From assembly GCF_000818015.1 (NCBI RefSeq), contig NZ_CP007511.1, positions 2,032,001-2,096,000 on the forward strand: a DNA stretch of 64,000 nucleotides, given 5' to 3'. This document shows positions 54,573-63,898 of the stretch, in pieces. A program made the translations under genes and the position numbers. Position 1 is the stretch's first letter. Each line of letters starts with the position of its first letter. The notes beneath the pieces are model-generated. The model saw only the letters and a program-made list of their open reading frames with translations. It searched no databases and was not told where the DNA came from. The stretch comes from Stutzerimonas balearica DSM 6083 (GTDB lineage: Bacteria > Pseudomonadota > Gammaproteobacteria > Pseudomonadales > Pseudomonadaceae).

Positions 54573-55427
54573 TCAGCCGTTGACCACCGTACCGCCGTTG
54601 ACGTGCAGTACCTGGCCGCTGACGTAGGACGAATCGCTGCTGGCCAGGTAGACATAGGCCGGCGCCACTTCCTCCGGCTGCCCGGGGCGCTTCATCGGTA
54701 CGTTGGAGCCGAATTCGGCGACCTTGTCGGCATCGAAGGTCGACGGAATCAGCGGCGTCCAGATCGGCCCTGGCGCCACTCCGTTGACCCGGATGCCGCG
54801 CTCGGCCAGGTGCATGGCCAGCGCGCGGGTGAAACCGACGATGGCGCCCTTGGTCGAGGAGTAGTCGATCAGCATCGGGTTGCCCTTGTAGGCGGTCACC
54901 GAGGTGGTGTTGATGATCGACGCGCCCTGCTTCAGCTGCGGCAGTGCGGTCTGGGTCATCTGGAACATGCCAAAGACGTTCGTGCGAAAGGTGCGCTCCC
55001 ACTGCTCCGGCGGAATGTCCTCGAAGCGCTCGCGCGGATGCTGCTCGGCCGCGTTGTTGACCAGGATGTCGAGCTGGCCGAGGGTGGCGATCGTCTCGTC
55101 CACGACCTTGCGACACACGGCGGGGTCGGCAACGTCCCCGGCGAACGTCAGGCAACGCCTACCCTGCTCCTCGACGACCTTGCGGGTTTGCTCGGCATCC
55201 TGATGCTGGTCGAGGTAGAGGATGGCCACATCGGCGCCTTCGCGGGCGAAAAGCACCGCCACCGAGCGTCCGATGCCGCTGTCCCCGCCCGTGACAATCG
55301 CAACCTTGCCCGCCAGCTTGCCGGCCGCCTTGTAGTCCTCGCCGCGGAACTCCGGGCGTGGGTGCATCTGGCTTTCCTGGCCGGGTTCGGGTTGCTGCTG
55401 GGGTGGCAGGGTCTGGTTGTCAGCCAT
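54573..55427 (-). CDS. SDR family oxidoreductase (YghA-like)
   Basis: A 284-residue short-chain dehydrogenase with an N-terminal extension of about 40 residues rich in Gln/Pro (TLPPQQQPEPGQESQMHPRP). NAD(P) motif TGGDSGIGR, NNAAEQ, and the YSSTK catalytic motif. The extension and subgroup match YghA/general-stress SDRs. A GACGGAGG site precedes the ATG at 55427. First of a SDR-ku-polymerase run on the same strand. Substrate unknown. Confidence 0.9.
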   Translation of the reverse strand: MADNQTLPPQQQPEPGQESQMHPRPEFRGEDYKAAGKLAGKVAIVTGGDSGIGRSVAVLFAREGADVAILYLDQHQDAEQTRKVVEEQGRRCLTFAGDVADPAVCRKVVDETIATLGQLDILVNNAAEQHPRERFEDIPPEQWERTFRTNVFGMFQMTQTALPQLKQGASIINTTSVTAYKGNPMLIDYSSTKGAIVGFTRALAMHLAERGIRVNGVAPGPIWTPLIPSTFDADKVAEFGSNVPMKRPGQPEEVAPAYVYLASSDSSYVSGQVLHVNGGTVVNG

Positions 55428-55527
55428 GCAAAAATCCTCCGTCAACGGGTTGGAACCTGTGTTCGGAGGACTGAGGGCGCCTGGCAAAAGTTTCTGCCCG
55501 GCGATGAGAGGTGGCTGGCGTGGCGTT

Positions 55528-56544
55528 CTAGCCGAGCATGAGCACCACGCGGCCGCGCGGCTCGCCGCTTTCAACGTAACGGTGCGCTTCGACCGCCTGT
55601 TCAAAGGCAAAACGCCGGTCGACCTGCGGCTTGATCAGCCGATCGGCAGTCAGCTGGTTGATGTGCTGCAGGGCGCGCTCGACGGCCTCGCGGTTCTGCT
55701 CGATACCCAGCTCCGGCTGGCCGGTGAAGTCGCACAGGCAGTGGAGAAAGAACTTGAAGTTCTTCTTGAACGCCGCGCAGACCGGCAGCGCGGTTTCGTT
55801 GCCGCCGTTCATGCCGTACAGGATCAACTTTCCCAGCGGCGCCATGACGTCGCCCAGCAGCTTCATCTGCGAACCGCCACAGGCGTCCAGCACCACCTCG
55901 ACACCGCGGCCTTCGGTCACCTTCTGCAGGCGGCCGACCAGGTCTTCTTCCTCGGTGACGATCACCGTCTCGGCACCCAGTTCACGCAGGTAGTCGCGGT
56001 CTTCGCTGGTGTCACAGGTGGCGATCACGCGGCCGCCCAGCGCCCTGGCCAGCTGCACGGCAGCCGGGCCGGTGCAATGCGCGGCCTGGTTGATCAGCAC
56101 ATGCTGGCCGGGCTCCAGTTGCGCCAGCTCGACCAGCGCGAAGTAGCTGACCAGCATCGGCGTGTAGTGGATCGCTGCCTCGCCGGCCTCGAGCATGTCC
56201 GGGTAGTGCACCAGCGCCTGCTGCGGCAGCAGCGCATGCTCGGCATAGAGCGGGTACTGATTGAGATCATGCGCGGGAAAGCCGGCCACCCGATCGCTGA
56301 CGACAAAGCCCTCGACGCCCTCGCCCACAGCGAGCACCTCGCCGGCGACCTCGCTGCCGAGCCCCGCCGGCAAGCGCGCGTGGCGCGGCGCCAGATCCTG
56401 CCGCCAGAGCACGTCGTTCCAGCTGACACCGATGGCGCGCACGCCGATCAGCACTTCCCCCGGCCCTGCCACGGGCACGGGCCGTTCTTCGTAACGCAGA
56501 ACTTCGGCCGGACCGAACTGGTGGAAACGTATGATGCGGGACAT
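55528..56544 (-). CDS. mexS: Quinone oxidoreductase / alcohol dehydrogenase-like protein MexS
   Basis: A 338-residue medium-chain reductase of the zinc-independent quinone oxidoreductase type: [17 protein letters not shown] and a Rossmann region (GPAAVQLARALGGRVIATCDT). There is no structural zinc cysteine cluster. Its position, divergent from mexT, and its family match MexS of P. aeruginosa, whose loss activates MexT-dependent efflux. The ATG at 56544 begins SRIIRFHQFGPAEVLRYEE; the upstream in-frame GTG lacks a site. Confidence 0.85.
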   Translation of the reverse strand: MSRIIRFHQFGPAEVLRYEERPVPVAGPGEVLIGVRAIGVSWNDVLWRQDLAPRHARLPAGLGSEVAGEVLAVGEGVEGFVVSDRVAGFPAHDLNQYPLYAEHALLPQQALVHYPDMLEAGEAAIHYTPMLVSYFALVELAQLEPGQHVLINQAAHCTGPAAVQLARALGGRVIATCDTSEDRDYLRELGAETVIVTEEEDLVGRLQKVTEGRGVEVVLDACGGSQMKLLGDVMAPLGKLILYGMNGGNETALPVCAAFKKNFKFFLHCLCDFTGQPELGIEQNREAVERALQHINQLTADRLIKPQVDRRFAFEQAVEAHRYVESGEPRGRVVLMLG

Positions 56545-56797
56545 CGCGACCCTCGTCTTACTACTACTGTGCCTGTGGACTCTATCGTCAGTGCGGGCAC
56601 AACTCCAGCGAGGCACCCGGATTCGCATCGATAGTCGCCATGCGCCGAAATGATGGAGCGCTGTATGTATCGCGCGGTGGCACCACTTCGAAAGCGCGAT
56701 TTGTCATTGACCCGCTTGCCGCCCCGGCTACTAGAATGCTCGCCTCTCTCGCCGAGCCGCTCTACGCTGCACGGCTCAAGGACCGAAGTGACCAGGC
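56545..56797. promoter_or_regulatory. mexS-mexT divergent promoter region with a MexT-box-like site
   Basis: The sequence ATCGAT-AGTC-GCCAT at 56627-56641 is close to the second half of the MexT box as I recall it (GTCGAT-N4-ACYAT); the first half (ATCA) is not found at the right distance. LysR-type auto-regulation is expected here. Confidence 0.35.
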
Positions 56798-57715
56798 ATG
56801 AACCGCAACGATCTTCGCCGCGTCGACCTCAACCTGCTGATCGTCTTCGAAACGCTGATGCACGAGCGCAGCGTGACGCGCGCAGCGGAAAAGCTGTTCC
56901 TTGGCCAGCCGGCGATCAGCGCGGCGCTGGCTCGCCTGCGCACCCTGTTCGACGACCCGCTGTTCGTGCGCACCGGGCGCAGCATGGAGCCGACCGCTCG
57001 CGCCCAGGAGATCGCCCAGCTGTTGTCGCCGGCGCTGGACTCGATCTCGACGGCGGTCAGTCGCGCTTCGTCTTTCGACCCGGCGACCAGTACCCAGGTG
57101 TTTCGCATCGGGCTTACCGATGAGGTCGAGTTCGCCCTGCTCCCGCCGCTGCTGCGCCGCCTGCGCGCCGAGGCGCCTGGTGTGGTGCTGGTGGTGCGCC
57201 GCGCCAACTATCTGTTGATGCCCGGCCTGCTGGGCTCCGGCGAGATTTCCGTGGGCGTCTGCTACACCGAGGAACTGCCGGCCAATGCCAAACGCAAGGT
57301 GCTGCGCCGGCCCAAGCCGATGCTGCTGCGCGCCGACAGCATTCCCGGGCGCCTCAGCCTGGAAGACTACTGCGCCAGGCCGCACGCCATGGTGTCCTTC
57401 GCTGGCGACCTCAATGGCTACATCGACGAGGAACTGGCGCTGCACGGCTGCCAGCGCAAGGTGGTGCTGGCGGTGCCGCAGTTCAATGGCCTGTCCAACC
57501 TGCTGGCCGGGACCGACATCGTTGCCACGGTGCCGGATTACGCCGCCGCCGCGCTGGTGGCCCATGGTGGCCTGCGCGCCGAGCCGCTGCCGTTCGAGAC
57601 CAGCCAGGACTTCGAACTGTCGATGGCCTGGCGCGGCGCCCAGGACAACGACCCGGCCGAACGCTGGCTGCGCTCGCGCATCCAGATGTTCGTCGGCGAT
57701 CCGGACAGCCTGTAG
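56798..57715 (+). CDS. mexT: LysR-type activator MexT
   Basis: A 305-residue LysR regulator that activates mexEF-oprN and mexS. It begins MNRNDLRRVDLNLLIVFETL and has the HTH ERSVTRAAEKLFLGQPAISAALARLR, both nearly identical to P. aeruginosa MexT as I recall it; it ends MFVGDPDSL. The frame is intact, including the GGCCAGC region near 56907 where P. aeruginosa laboratory strains carry 8-bp insertions, so the regulator should be functional. Confidence 0.93.
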   Translation: MNRNDLRRVDLNLLIVFETLMHERSVTRAAEKLFLGQPAISAALARLRTLFDDPLFVRTGRSMEPTARAQEIAQLLSPALDSISTAVSRASSFDPATSTQVFRIGLTDEVEFALLPPLLRRLRAEAPGVVLVVRRANYLLMPGLLGSGEISVGVCYTEELPANAKRKVLRRPKPMLLRADSIPGRLSLEDYCARPHAMVSFAGDLNGYIDEELALHGCQRKVVLAVPQFNGLSNLLAGTDIVATVPDYAAAALVAHGGLRAEPLPFETSQDFELSMAWRGAQDNDPAERWLRSRIQMFVGDPDSL

Positions 57716-58017
57716 GGTGGAAAACGGCGCAGCCTTTTCCACGCGTCTCCCCGCCCCTGCACGCCGTCACGCCTTTCTCGACGTCATTGCCGATTGCTAA
57801 CGCAGCACCGGCTGCCAGCCGACGCAGCCGATCCACGCCGCGATTCGGTGAAAAGGACCTGGCGGTCGTTTTCCTCCCCTACCGTTATTGCCTGCTGCTG
57901 ATGATCGATGCGCAAACATCATCGCCAGTGATATTCACCTTCGGCTCGTTCGATTTCTGCCTGAGGACCTGACCGCGCAGATTTCCGCCATCGAAAAACC
58001 GACTTGCGGAGTCAAGC
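57716..58017 (+). promoter_or_regulatory. mexEF-oprN promoter region
   Basis: 302 bp between mexT and mexE without a gene. It contains an inverted repeat (57717-57742) and a partial MexT-like motif, ATCGAT at 57904 followed by GCGCAAACAT. A GGAG site precedes the mexE ATG. I see no other feature. Confidence 0.5.
57717..57742. repeat. GTGGAAAA inverted repeat after mexT
   Basis: GTGGAAAA-N10-TTTTCCAC, an 8-bp perfect stem, begins in the mexT stop region. This GTAGGGTGGAAAAC... form recurs between genes in the P. stutzeri group, so it is probably a REP-like element; a weak terminator role is also possible. Confidence 0.45.
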
Positions 58018-59247
58018 ATGGAACGTTCGCTCAACGCCTTGCGTTTTCCCCTTATTGCCCTGACGGTGCTGATCACCGCCGCCTGCGGCAAGGCACCGGA
58101 GGCCACCCAGTCGGGTACGCCGCCGCCTGCGGTCAGCGTGGCCGAAGTCATCGAGCAGCAGGTGACCGAGTGGGACGAGGTCACCGGGCGCCTGGAGGCG
58201 CCGGAGTCGGTGGAGATCCGCCCGCGCGTCTCGGGCTTCATCGACAAGGTGGCCTTCGAGGAAGGCGCGCTGGTGAAAAAAGGCGACCTCCTGTTCCAGA
58301 TCGATCCACGCCCGTTCCAGGCCGAGGTCAAGCGTTTGCAGGCGCAGCTGCAACAGGCCCGCGCGACCCAGCAGCGCACCGCCGCCGAAGCCGAGCGCGG
58401 CGAGCGCCTGCGGCAGAAGAACGCGATTTCCGCCGAACTGGCCGATGCCCGTGTCAGCGCCGCCAGCGAAGCGAAATCCGCGGTCGCGGCGATCCAGGCG
58501 CAGCTGGACAAGGCCCAGCTGGACCTCTCCTTCACCCGCGTGACGGCGCCCATCGACGGCCGTGCCGGCCGCGCACTAATCACGGCCGGCAACCTGGTCA
58601 ACGCCGGCGAGGCCCTGCTGACCACGCTGGTCTCCACCGACAAGGTCTACGCCTACTTCGAAGCGGACGAACGTCTGTACCTGAAGTACCGCGAGTTGGC
58701 GCGTCAGGGCGACCGCGGCGAGGCGACCCCGGTCTATCTCGGCCTCTCGGACGAGGACGGCCACCCGCATTTGGGCCACATGGACTTCATGGACAACCAG
58801 GTCGACCCGCGCACCGGCACCATCCGCGGTCGCGCCGTGTTCGACAACCGTGACGGCAGCTTCACCCCCGGCCTGTATGCACGGCTGAAGCTGGTCGGCA
58901 GCCCGACCTACGAGGCCGTGCTGATCAAGGACGTGGCGGTGGGCACTGACCTGGGCAAGAAGTTCGTCCTGGTACTGGCCGAGGACGGCACCGTTGCCTA
59001 CCGGCCGGTCGAGCTCGGGCCCAAGCTCGAAGGGCTGCGCATCGTGCGCGATGGCCTGGCCAAGGGCGAGCGCATCGTGGTCAACGGCCTGCAGCGCGTA
59101 CGCCCGGGTAGCCCGGTGCAGCCCGAGTCGGTGCCGATGGCCGACGCCGAGACGCTGGCGGCGCTGAAGCAGCAGAACCGTGCGATCAGCGAGGCGATGA
59201 AGCCGCAGGTCGACGAGCGCACCCTGGCCCAGCGCCCGAGCAGCTGA
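58018..59247 (+). CDS. mexE: RND efflux periplasmic adaptor MexE
   Basis: A 409-residue membrane fusion protein of the MexEF-OprN pump. Lipobox TAAC with the cysteine at residue 23; lipoyl-like halves (VEIRPRVSGFIDKVAFEEGALVK; LSFTRVTAPIDGRAGR) flank a helical hairpin of about 90 residues. It follows mexT and its promoter region and precedes mexF by 95 bp. Confidence 0.95.
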   Translation: MERSLNALRFPLIALTVLITAACGKAPEATQSGTPPPAVSVAEVIEQQVTEWDEVTGRLEAPESVEIRPRVSGFIDKVAFEEGALVKKGDLLFQIDPRPFQAEVKRLQAQLQQARATQQRTAAEAERGERLRQKNAISAELADARVSAASEAKSAVAAIQAQLDKAQLDLSFTRVTAPIDGRAGRALITAGNLVNAGEALLTTLVSTDKVYAYFEADERLYLKYRELARQGDRGEATPVYLGLSDEDGHPHLGHMDFMDNQVDPRTGTIRGRAVFDNRDGSFTPGLYARLKLVGSPTYEAVLIKDVAVGTDLGKKFVLVLAEDGTVAYRPVELGPKLEGLRIVRDGLAKGERIVVNGLQRVRPGSPVQPESVPMADAETLAALKQQNRAISEAMKPQVDERTLAQRPSS

Positions 59248-59342
59248 CCGTCCGACAGCAGACCTGAACTCCGGCGCGCCAGTCGCGCCCATCCGATCGA
59301 TCCGCCAGGGCGCGCCCGCCGCGCCCTACCCCGGAGTGCGCC

Positions 59343-62300
59343 ATGAATTTCTCGCAATTCTTTATCAAACGGCCGATTTTCGCCGCCGTGCTGTCGTTGG
59401 TGATCCTCATCGGCGGCGCCATCTCGCTGTTCCAGTTGCCGATCAGTGAATACCCGGAAGTCGTTCCACCCACCGTGGTGGTGCGGGCCAACTTCCCTGG
59501 CGCCAACCCCAAGGTGATCGGCGAAACCGTTGCCTCGCCGCTGGAACAAGCCATCACTGGCGTCGAGGGCATGCTCTACATGTCGTCCCAGGCGACCGCC
59601 GACGGCAAGCTGACGCTGACCATCACCTTCGCCCTCGGCACCGACCTGGACAACGCCCAGGTGCAGGTGCAGAACCGCGTGACGCGCACCATGCCGACCC
59701 TGCCCACCGAGGTGCAGCGCCTCGGCGTGACCGTCGACAAGGCCTCCCCCGACCTGACCATGGTGGTGCACCTGACCTCGCCGGATAACCGCTACGACAT
59801 GCTCTACCTGTCCAACTACGCCGCGCTCAACGTCAAGGACGAGCTGGCGCGGCTGGACGGTGTGGGCGACGTGCAGCTGTTCGGCCTGGGCAACTATTCC
59901 CTGCGCGTCTGGCTCGACCCGAACAAGGTCGCCCAGCGCAACCTCACCGCCACCGACGTGGTCAACGCCATTCGCGAGCAGAACCGTCAGGTCGCCGCCG
60001 GCGCCCTGGGCGCCCCGCCGGCACCGGGCGCCACCGACTTCCAGCTGTCGATCAACACCCAGGGCCGCCTGGTGGACGAGGAGGAGTTCGAGAACATCAT
60101 CGTGCGTGCCGGCGAGGACGGCGAGATCACCCGCCTGAAGGACATCGCCCGCATCGAACTGGGCTCCAGCCAGTACGCCCTGCGCTCGTTGCTGAACAAC
60201 CAGCCGGCGGCGGCCATCCCGATATTCCAGCGCCCGGGCTCCAACGCCATCGCCATCTCGGACCTGGTGCGCGAGCGCATGGCCGAGCTCAAGCAGAGCT
60301 TCCCCCAGGGCGTGGACTACGAGATCGTCTACGACCCGACCATCTTCGTGCGTGGCTCCATCGAGGCGGTGGTGCACACCCTGCTCGAGGCCATCGTGCT
60401 GGTGGTGCTGGTGGTGATCCTGTTCCTGCAGACCTGGCGCGCTTCGATCATTCCGCTGGCCGCCGTGCCAGTGTCGCTGATCGGCACCTTCGCGGTGATG
60501 CACCTGCTCGGTTTCTCGCTCAACGCGCTGTCGCTGTTCGGCCTGGTGCTGGCCATCGGCATCGTGGTGGATGACGCCATCGTCGTGGTGGAGAACGTCG
60601 AGCGCAACATCGGCCTCGGCAAGTCGCCGGTAGAGGCGACCCGCCAGGCCATGAAGGAAGTCACCGGGCCGATCATCGCCACCGCCTTGGTGCTCTGCGC
60701 GGTGTTCATCCCGACTGCGTTCATTTCCGGCCTTACCGGGCAGTTCTATCAGCAGTTCGCACTGACCATCGCGATTTCGACGGTGATCTCGGCGTTCAAC
60801 TCGCTGACCCTGTCGCCGGCGCTGGCTGCGACCCTGCTCAAGGCCCACGATGCGCCGAAGGACGGCTTCTCACGGCTGCTCGACCGGCTGCTCGGCGGCT
60901 GGCTGTTCCGCCCGTTCAACCGCGTGTTCGACCGCGCCAGCCATGGCTACGTCGGCGTGGTGCGGCGCATCCTGCGCGGCAGCGCCGTGGCACTGCTGGT
61001 CTACGTCGGCCTGGTGGGCCTGGGGTACATGGGCTTTGCCAGTACCCCGACCGGCTTCGTTCCGCAGCAGGACAAGCAGTACCTGGTCGCCTTCGCCCAG
61101 TTGCCGGACGCCGCCACCCTGGACCGTACCGAGGATGTGATCAAGCGCATGTCGGAAATCGCCGGCAAGCATCCGGGCGTGGAGAACACCGTGGCCTTCC
61201 CGGGGCTGTCGATCAACGGTTTCACCAACAGCCCGAACAGCGGCATCGTCTTCACCCCGCTCAAGCCCTTCGATGAGCGCAAGGACCCGTCGCTGTCGGC
61301 CAACGCCATCGCGGCGGACCTGAACGGCCAGTTCGCGCAGATCCAGGATGCCTTCATCGCCATCTTCCCGCCGCCACCTGTGCAGGGCCTGGGCACCATC
61401 GGCGGCTTCCGCGTGCAGGTGCAGGATCGCGGCAACCTCGGCTATGAGGAGCTGTACAAGCAGGTGCAGAACGTCATCGCCAAGAGCGCGGACTATCCGG
61501 AGCTGGCCGGCCTGTTTACCAGCTATCAGGTCAACGTGCCGCAGGTGGACGCCGATATCGACCGCGAGAAGGCCAAGACCCATGGCGTGGCCATCGATGA
61601 CATCTTCGACACCATGCAGGTCTACCTCGGCTCGCTGTATGCAAACGACTTCAACCGCTTCGGCCGCACCTATCAGGTCAACGTCCAGGCCGACCAGAAG
61701 TTCCGCCTGGCGCCAGAGCAGATCGGCCAGCTGAAGGTGCGCAACAACCGCGGCGAGATGGTCCCGCTGTCGACCTTCGTCAGCGTCACTGACAGCGCCG
61801 GCCCGGACCGGGTGATGCACTACAACGGCTTCCTCACCGCGGAGATCAACGGCGCCGCCGCACCGGGCTACAGCTCAGGGCAAGCCGAGGCAGCCATGGA
61901 ACGTCTGCTCCAGGCCGAGCTGCCCAACGGCATGACCTACGAATGGACCGAGCTGACCTACCAGCAGATCCTCGCCGGCAACACCGCGGTGTTCGTCTTC
62001 CCGCTCTGCGTGCTCCTGGCCTTCCTGGTGCTGGCCGCGCAGTACGAGAGCTGGAGCCTGCCGCTGGCGGTGATCCTGATCGTGCCGATGACACTGCTCT
62101 CGGCCATCACCGGAGTGATCCTGGCCGGCAGCGACAACAACGTCTTCACCCAGATCGGCCTGATCGTGCTGGTGGGGCTGGCATGCAAGAACGCGATCCT
62201 CATCGTCGAGTTCGCCAAGGACAAGCAGGAGGAAGGCATGGACCGGCTCGCCGCCACCCTCGAAGCCTGCCGCCTGCGCCTGCGGCCGATCCTGATGACC

Positions 62301-62513
62301 AGCTTCGCCTTCATCATGGGCGTGGTACCGCTGGTGCTCTCCAGCGGGGCCGGTGCCGAGATGCGCCATGCCATGGGTGTTGCGGTGTTCAGCGGCATGC
62401 TTGGGGTGACGTTCTTCGGCCTGTTGCTGACCCCGGTGTTCTATCTGGTGATTCGCGCCTTCGTCGAGAAGCGTGAAGCGCGCAAGGCGGTATTCAAGGA
62501 GGCCCGCGCATGA
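59343..62513 (+). CDS. mexF: RND efflux inner-membrane transporter MexF
   Basis: A 1056-residue HAE1-family proton-driven pump with the usual two sets of six helices and two large periplasmic domains. TM4 holds the proton-relay pair (GIVVDDAIVVVENVERN) and TM10 the conserved lysine region (GLACKNAILIVEFAKD). MexEF-OprN exports chloramphenicol, quinolones and trimethoprim in P. aeruginosa. A GGAG site is seven bases upstream. The oprN start overlaps its stop. Confidence 0.96.
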   Translation: MNFSQFFIKRPIFAAVLSLVILIGGAISLFQLPISEYPEVVPPTVVVRANFPGANPKVIGETVASPLEQAITGVEGMLYMSSQATADGKLTLTITFALGTDLDNAQVQVQNRVTRTMPTLPTEVQRLGVTVDKASPDLTMVVHLTSPDNRYDMLYLSNYAALNVKDELARLDGVGDVQLFGLGNYSLRVWLDPNKVAQRNLTATDVVNAIREQNRQVAAGALGAPPAPGATDFQLSINTQGRLVDEEEFENIIVRAGEDGEITRLKDIARIELGSSQYALRSLLNNQPAAAIPIFQRPGSNAIAISDLVRERMAELKQSFPQGVDYEIVYDPTIFVRGSIEAVVHTLLEAIVLVVLVVILFLQTWRASIIPLAAVPVSLIGTFAVMHLLGFSLNALSLFGLVLAIGIVVDDAIVVVENVERNIGLGKSPVEATRQAMKEVTGPIIATALVLCAVFIPTAFISGLTGQFYQQFALTIAISTVISAFNSLTLSPALAATLLKAHDAPKDGFSRLLDRLLGGWLFRPFNRVFDRASHGYVGVVRRILRGSAVALLVYVGLVGLGYMGFASTPTGFVPQQDKQYLVAFAQLPDAATLDRTEDVIKRMSEIAGKHPGVENTVAFPGLSINGFTNSPNSGIVFTPLKPFDERKDPSLSANAIAADLNGQFAQIQDAFIAIFPPPPVQGLGTIGGFRVQVQDRGNLGYEELYKQVQNVIAKSADYPELAGLFTSYQVNVPQVDADIDREKAKTHGVAIDDIFDTMQVYLGSLYANDFNRFGRTYQVNVQADQKFRLAPEQIGQLKVRNNRGEMVPLSTFVSVTDSAGPDRVMHYNGFLTAEINGAAAPGYSSGQAEAAMERLLQAELPNGMTYEWTELTYQQILAGNTAVFVFPLCVLLAFLVLAAQYESWSLPLAVILIVPMTLLSAITGVILAGSDNNVFTQIGLIVLVGLACKNAILIVEFAKDKQEEGMDRLAATLEACRLRLRPILMTSFAFIMGVVPLVLSSGAGAEMRHAMGVAVFSGMLGVTFFGLLLTPVFYLVIRAFVEKREARKAVFKEARA

Positions 62514-63898
62514 AGTTCTTCACCCTTTCCCTGCTCGCTCTGACCATCGCCGGTTGCGCGGTCGGTCCGGATTACCGTGCGCCGCAACCGGAGCCGGCGC
62601 GCATCGAGCGGGCTGCCGCGGCCGGCTTCGACCGTGCGCGCTTCGAGGGCGCCTGGTGGCAGCAGTTCGAGGACCCCACCCTGGACCGCCTGGTGGCCCA
62701 TGCGCTGGCGGAGAACCGCGAGCTACGTATCGCCTTCGCCCGCCTGGGCAGCGCCCGGGCGATCCGCGACGACGCGGCCAATGACCGTTTCCCGACGGTC
62801 ACGGCAGGCGCGGGTGCCGAAATCGGCAAGGCGCAGCAGCCGGGTTTTGGTGATCGGCGGGTTGACATCGAACGCTACGACCTGGGGCTGGACATGGCCT
62901 GGGAGCTGGACCTGTTTGGCCGCATCCAGCGCCGGCTAGAGGCCAGCGAGGCGCAGGCCGAGGCGGCCGAGGCCGACCTGCAGCAGTTGCAGGTCAGCCT
63001 GATCGCCGAGCTGGTCGATGCCTACGGCCAGCTGCGCGGCGCCCAGCTACGCGAGCGCATCGCCCGCGCCAACCTGGACAACCAGCGCCGCTCGCGCGAG
63101 CTGACGGTACAACTGCGCGACGGCGGCCTGGGTAGCGACCTCGACGTGCTGCGCGCCGATGCGCGCCTGGCCGCGACCGAGGCGACGCTGCCGCAGTTGC
63201 AGGCCCAGCAGGCGCGTGCGCGCAATCGCATCCGCATCGCCACGCTGCTTGGCCAGCGCGCCGACGGGCTCAGTGTCGACCTCTCGCCACGCGAGCTGCC
63301 GGCGATTGCCAAGGCCTTGCCGATCGGCGATCCGGGCGAACTGTTGCGCCGCCGGCCGGACATCCGTGCCGCCGAACGGCAACTGGCGGCGGCGACCGCC
63401 AATGTCGGCGTGGCCACGGCGGACCTGTTTCCGCGGGTAAGCCTGTCCGGTTTTCTCGGTTTCATCGCCGGGCGCGGCTCGCAGCTCGGTTCCAGCGCAG
63501 CCGAGGCGTGGAGCGTGGCCCCGGGCATCAGCTGGGCGGCCTTCGACCTGGGCAGCGTACGCGCCCGCCTGCGCGGCGCCGAGGCCGAGGCCGAGGGGGC
63601 TCTGGCGGCCTACGAGCAGCAGGTGCTGCTGGCACTGGAGGAGTCGCAGAATGCCTTCAGCGACTACGGCCATGCGCAGCAGCGCCTGCTGGCACAGCTG
63701 CGCCAGTCCGAAGCCAGCCGTGCCGCAGCCGAGCAGGCGCGCATTCGCTATCGCGAGGGCAGCGAGGATTTTCTCGTGCTGCTCGACGCCGAGCGCGAGC
63801 GCCTGGCTGCCGAAGACGCCCAGGCGCAGGCGGAGGTCGAGGTCTACCGCGGCATCGTCGCGCTGTACAAGGCGCTGGGGGGCGGCTGGCAGAGCTGA
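62510..63898 (+). CDS. oprN: Outer-membrane efflux channel OprN
   Basis: A 462-residue TolC/NodT-type lipoprotein: lipobox IAGC with the cysteine at residue 16, then AVGPDYRAPQPEPA. Two OEP repeats with the paired hairpin helices; RRRPDIRAAERQLAAATANVGVA is typical. Overlaps mexF by four bases (ATGA) and completes the pump. The remaining 102 bp of the window hold no gene I can support. Confidence 0.95.
   Translation: MKFFTLSLLALTIAGCAVGPDYRAPQPEPARIERAAAAGFDRARFEGAWWQQFEDPTLDRLVAHALAENRELRIAFARLGSARAIRDDAANDRFPTVTAGAGAEIGKAQQPGFGDRRVDIERYDLGLDMAWELDLFGRIQRRLEASEAQAEAAEADLQQLQVSLIAELVDAYGQLRGAQLRERIARANLDNQRRSRELTVQLRDGGLGSDLDVLRADARLAATEATLPQLQAQQARARNRIRIATLLGQRADGLSVDLSPRELPAIAKALPIGDPGELLRRRPDIRAAERQLAAATANVGVATADLFPRVSLSGFLGFIAGRGSQLGSSAAEAWSVAPGISWAAFDLGSVRARLRGAEAEAEGALAAYEQQVLLALEESQNAFSDYGHAQQRLLAQLRQSEASRAAAEQARIRYREGSEDFLVLLDAERERLAAEDAQAQAEVEVYRGIVALYKALGGGWQS

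Noticed and set aside
53572..55155. A long fused frame upstream of Ku
   Set aside because: It runs through the SDR gene in the wrong frame; Ku has its own ATG and binding site.
58998..60848. A 616-codon minus-strand frame opposite mexE/mexF
   Set aside because: Antisense shadow; mexEF are unmistakable.
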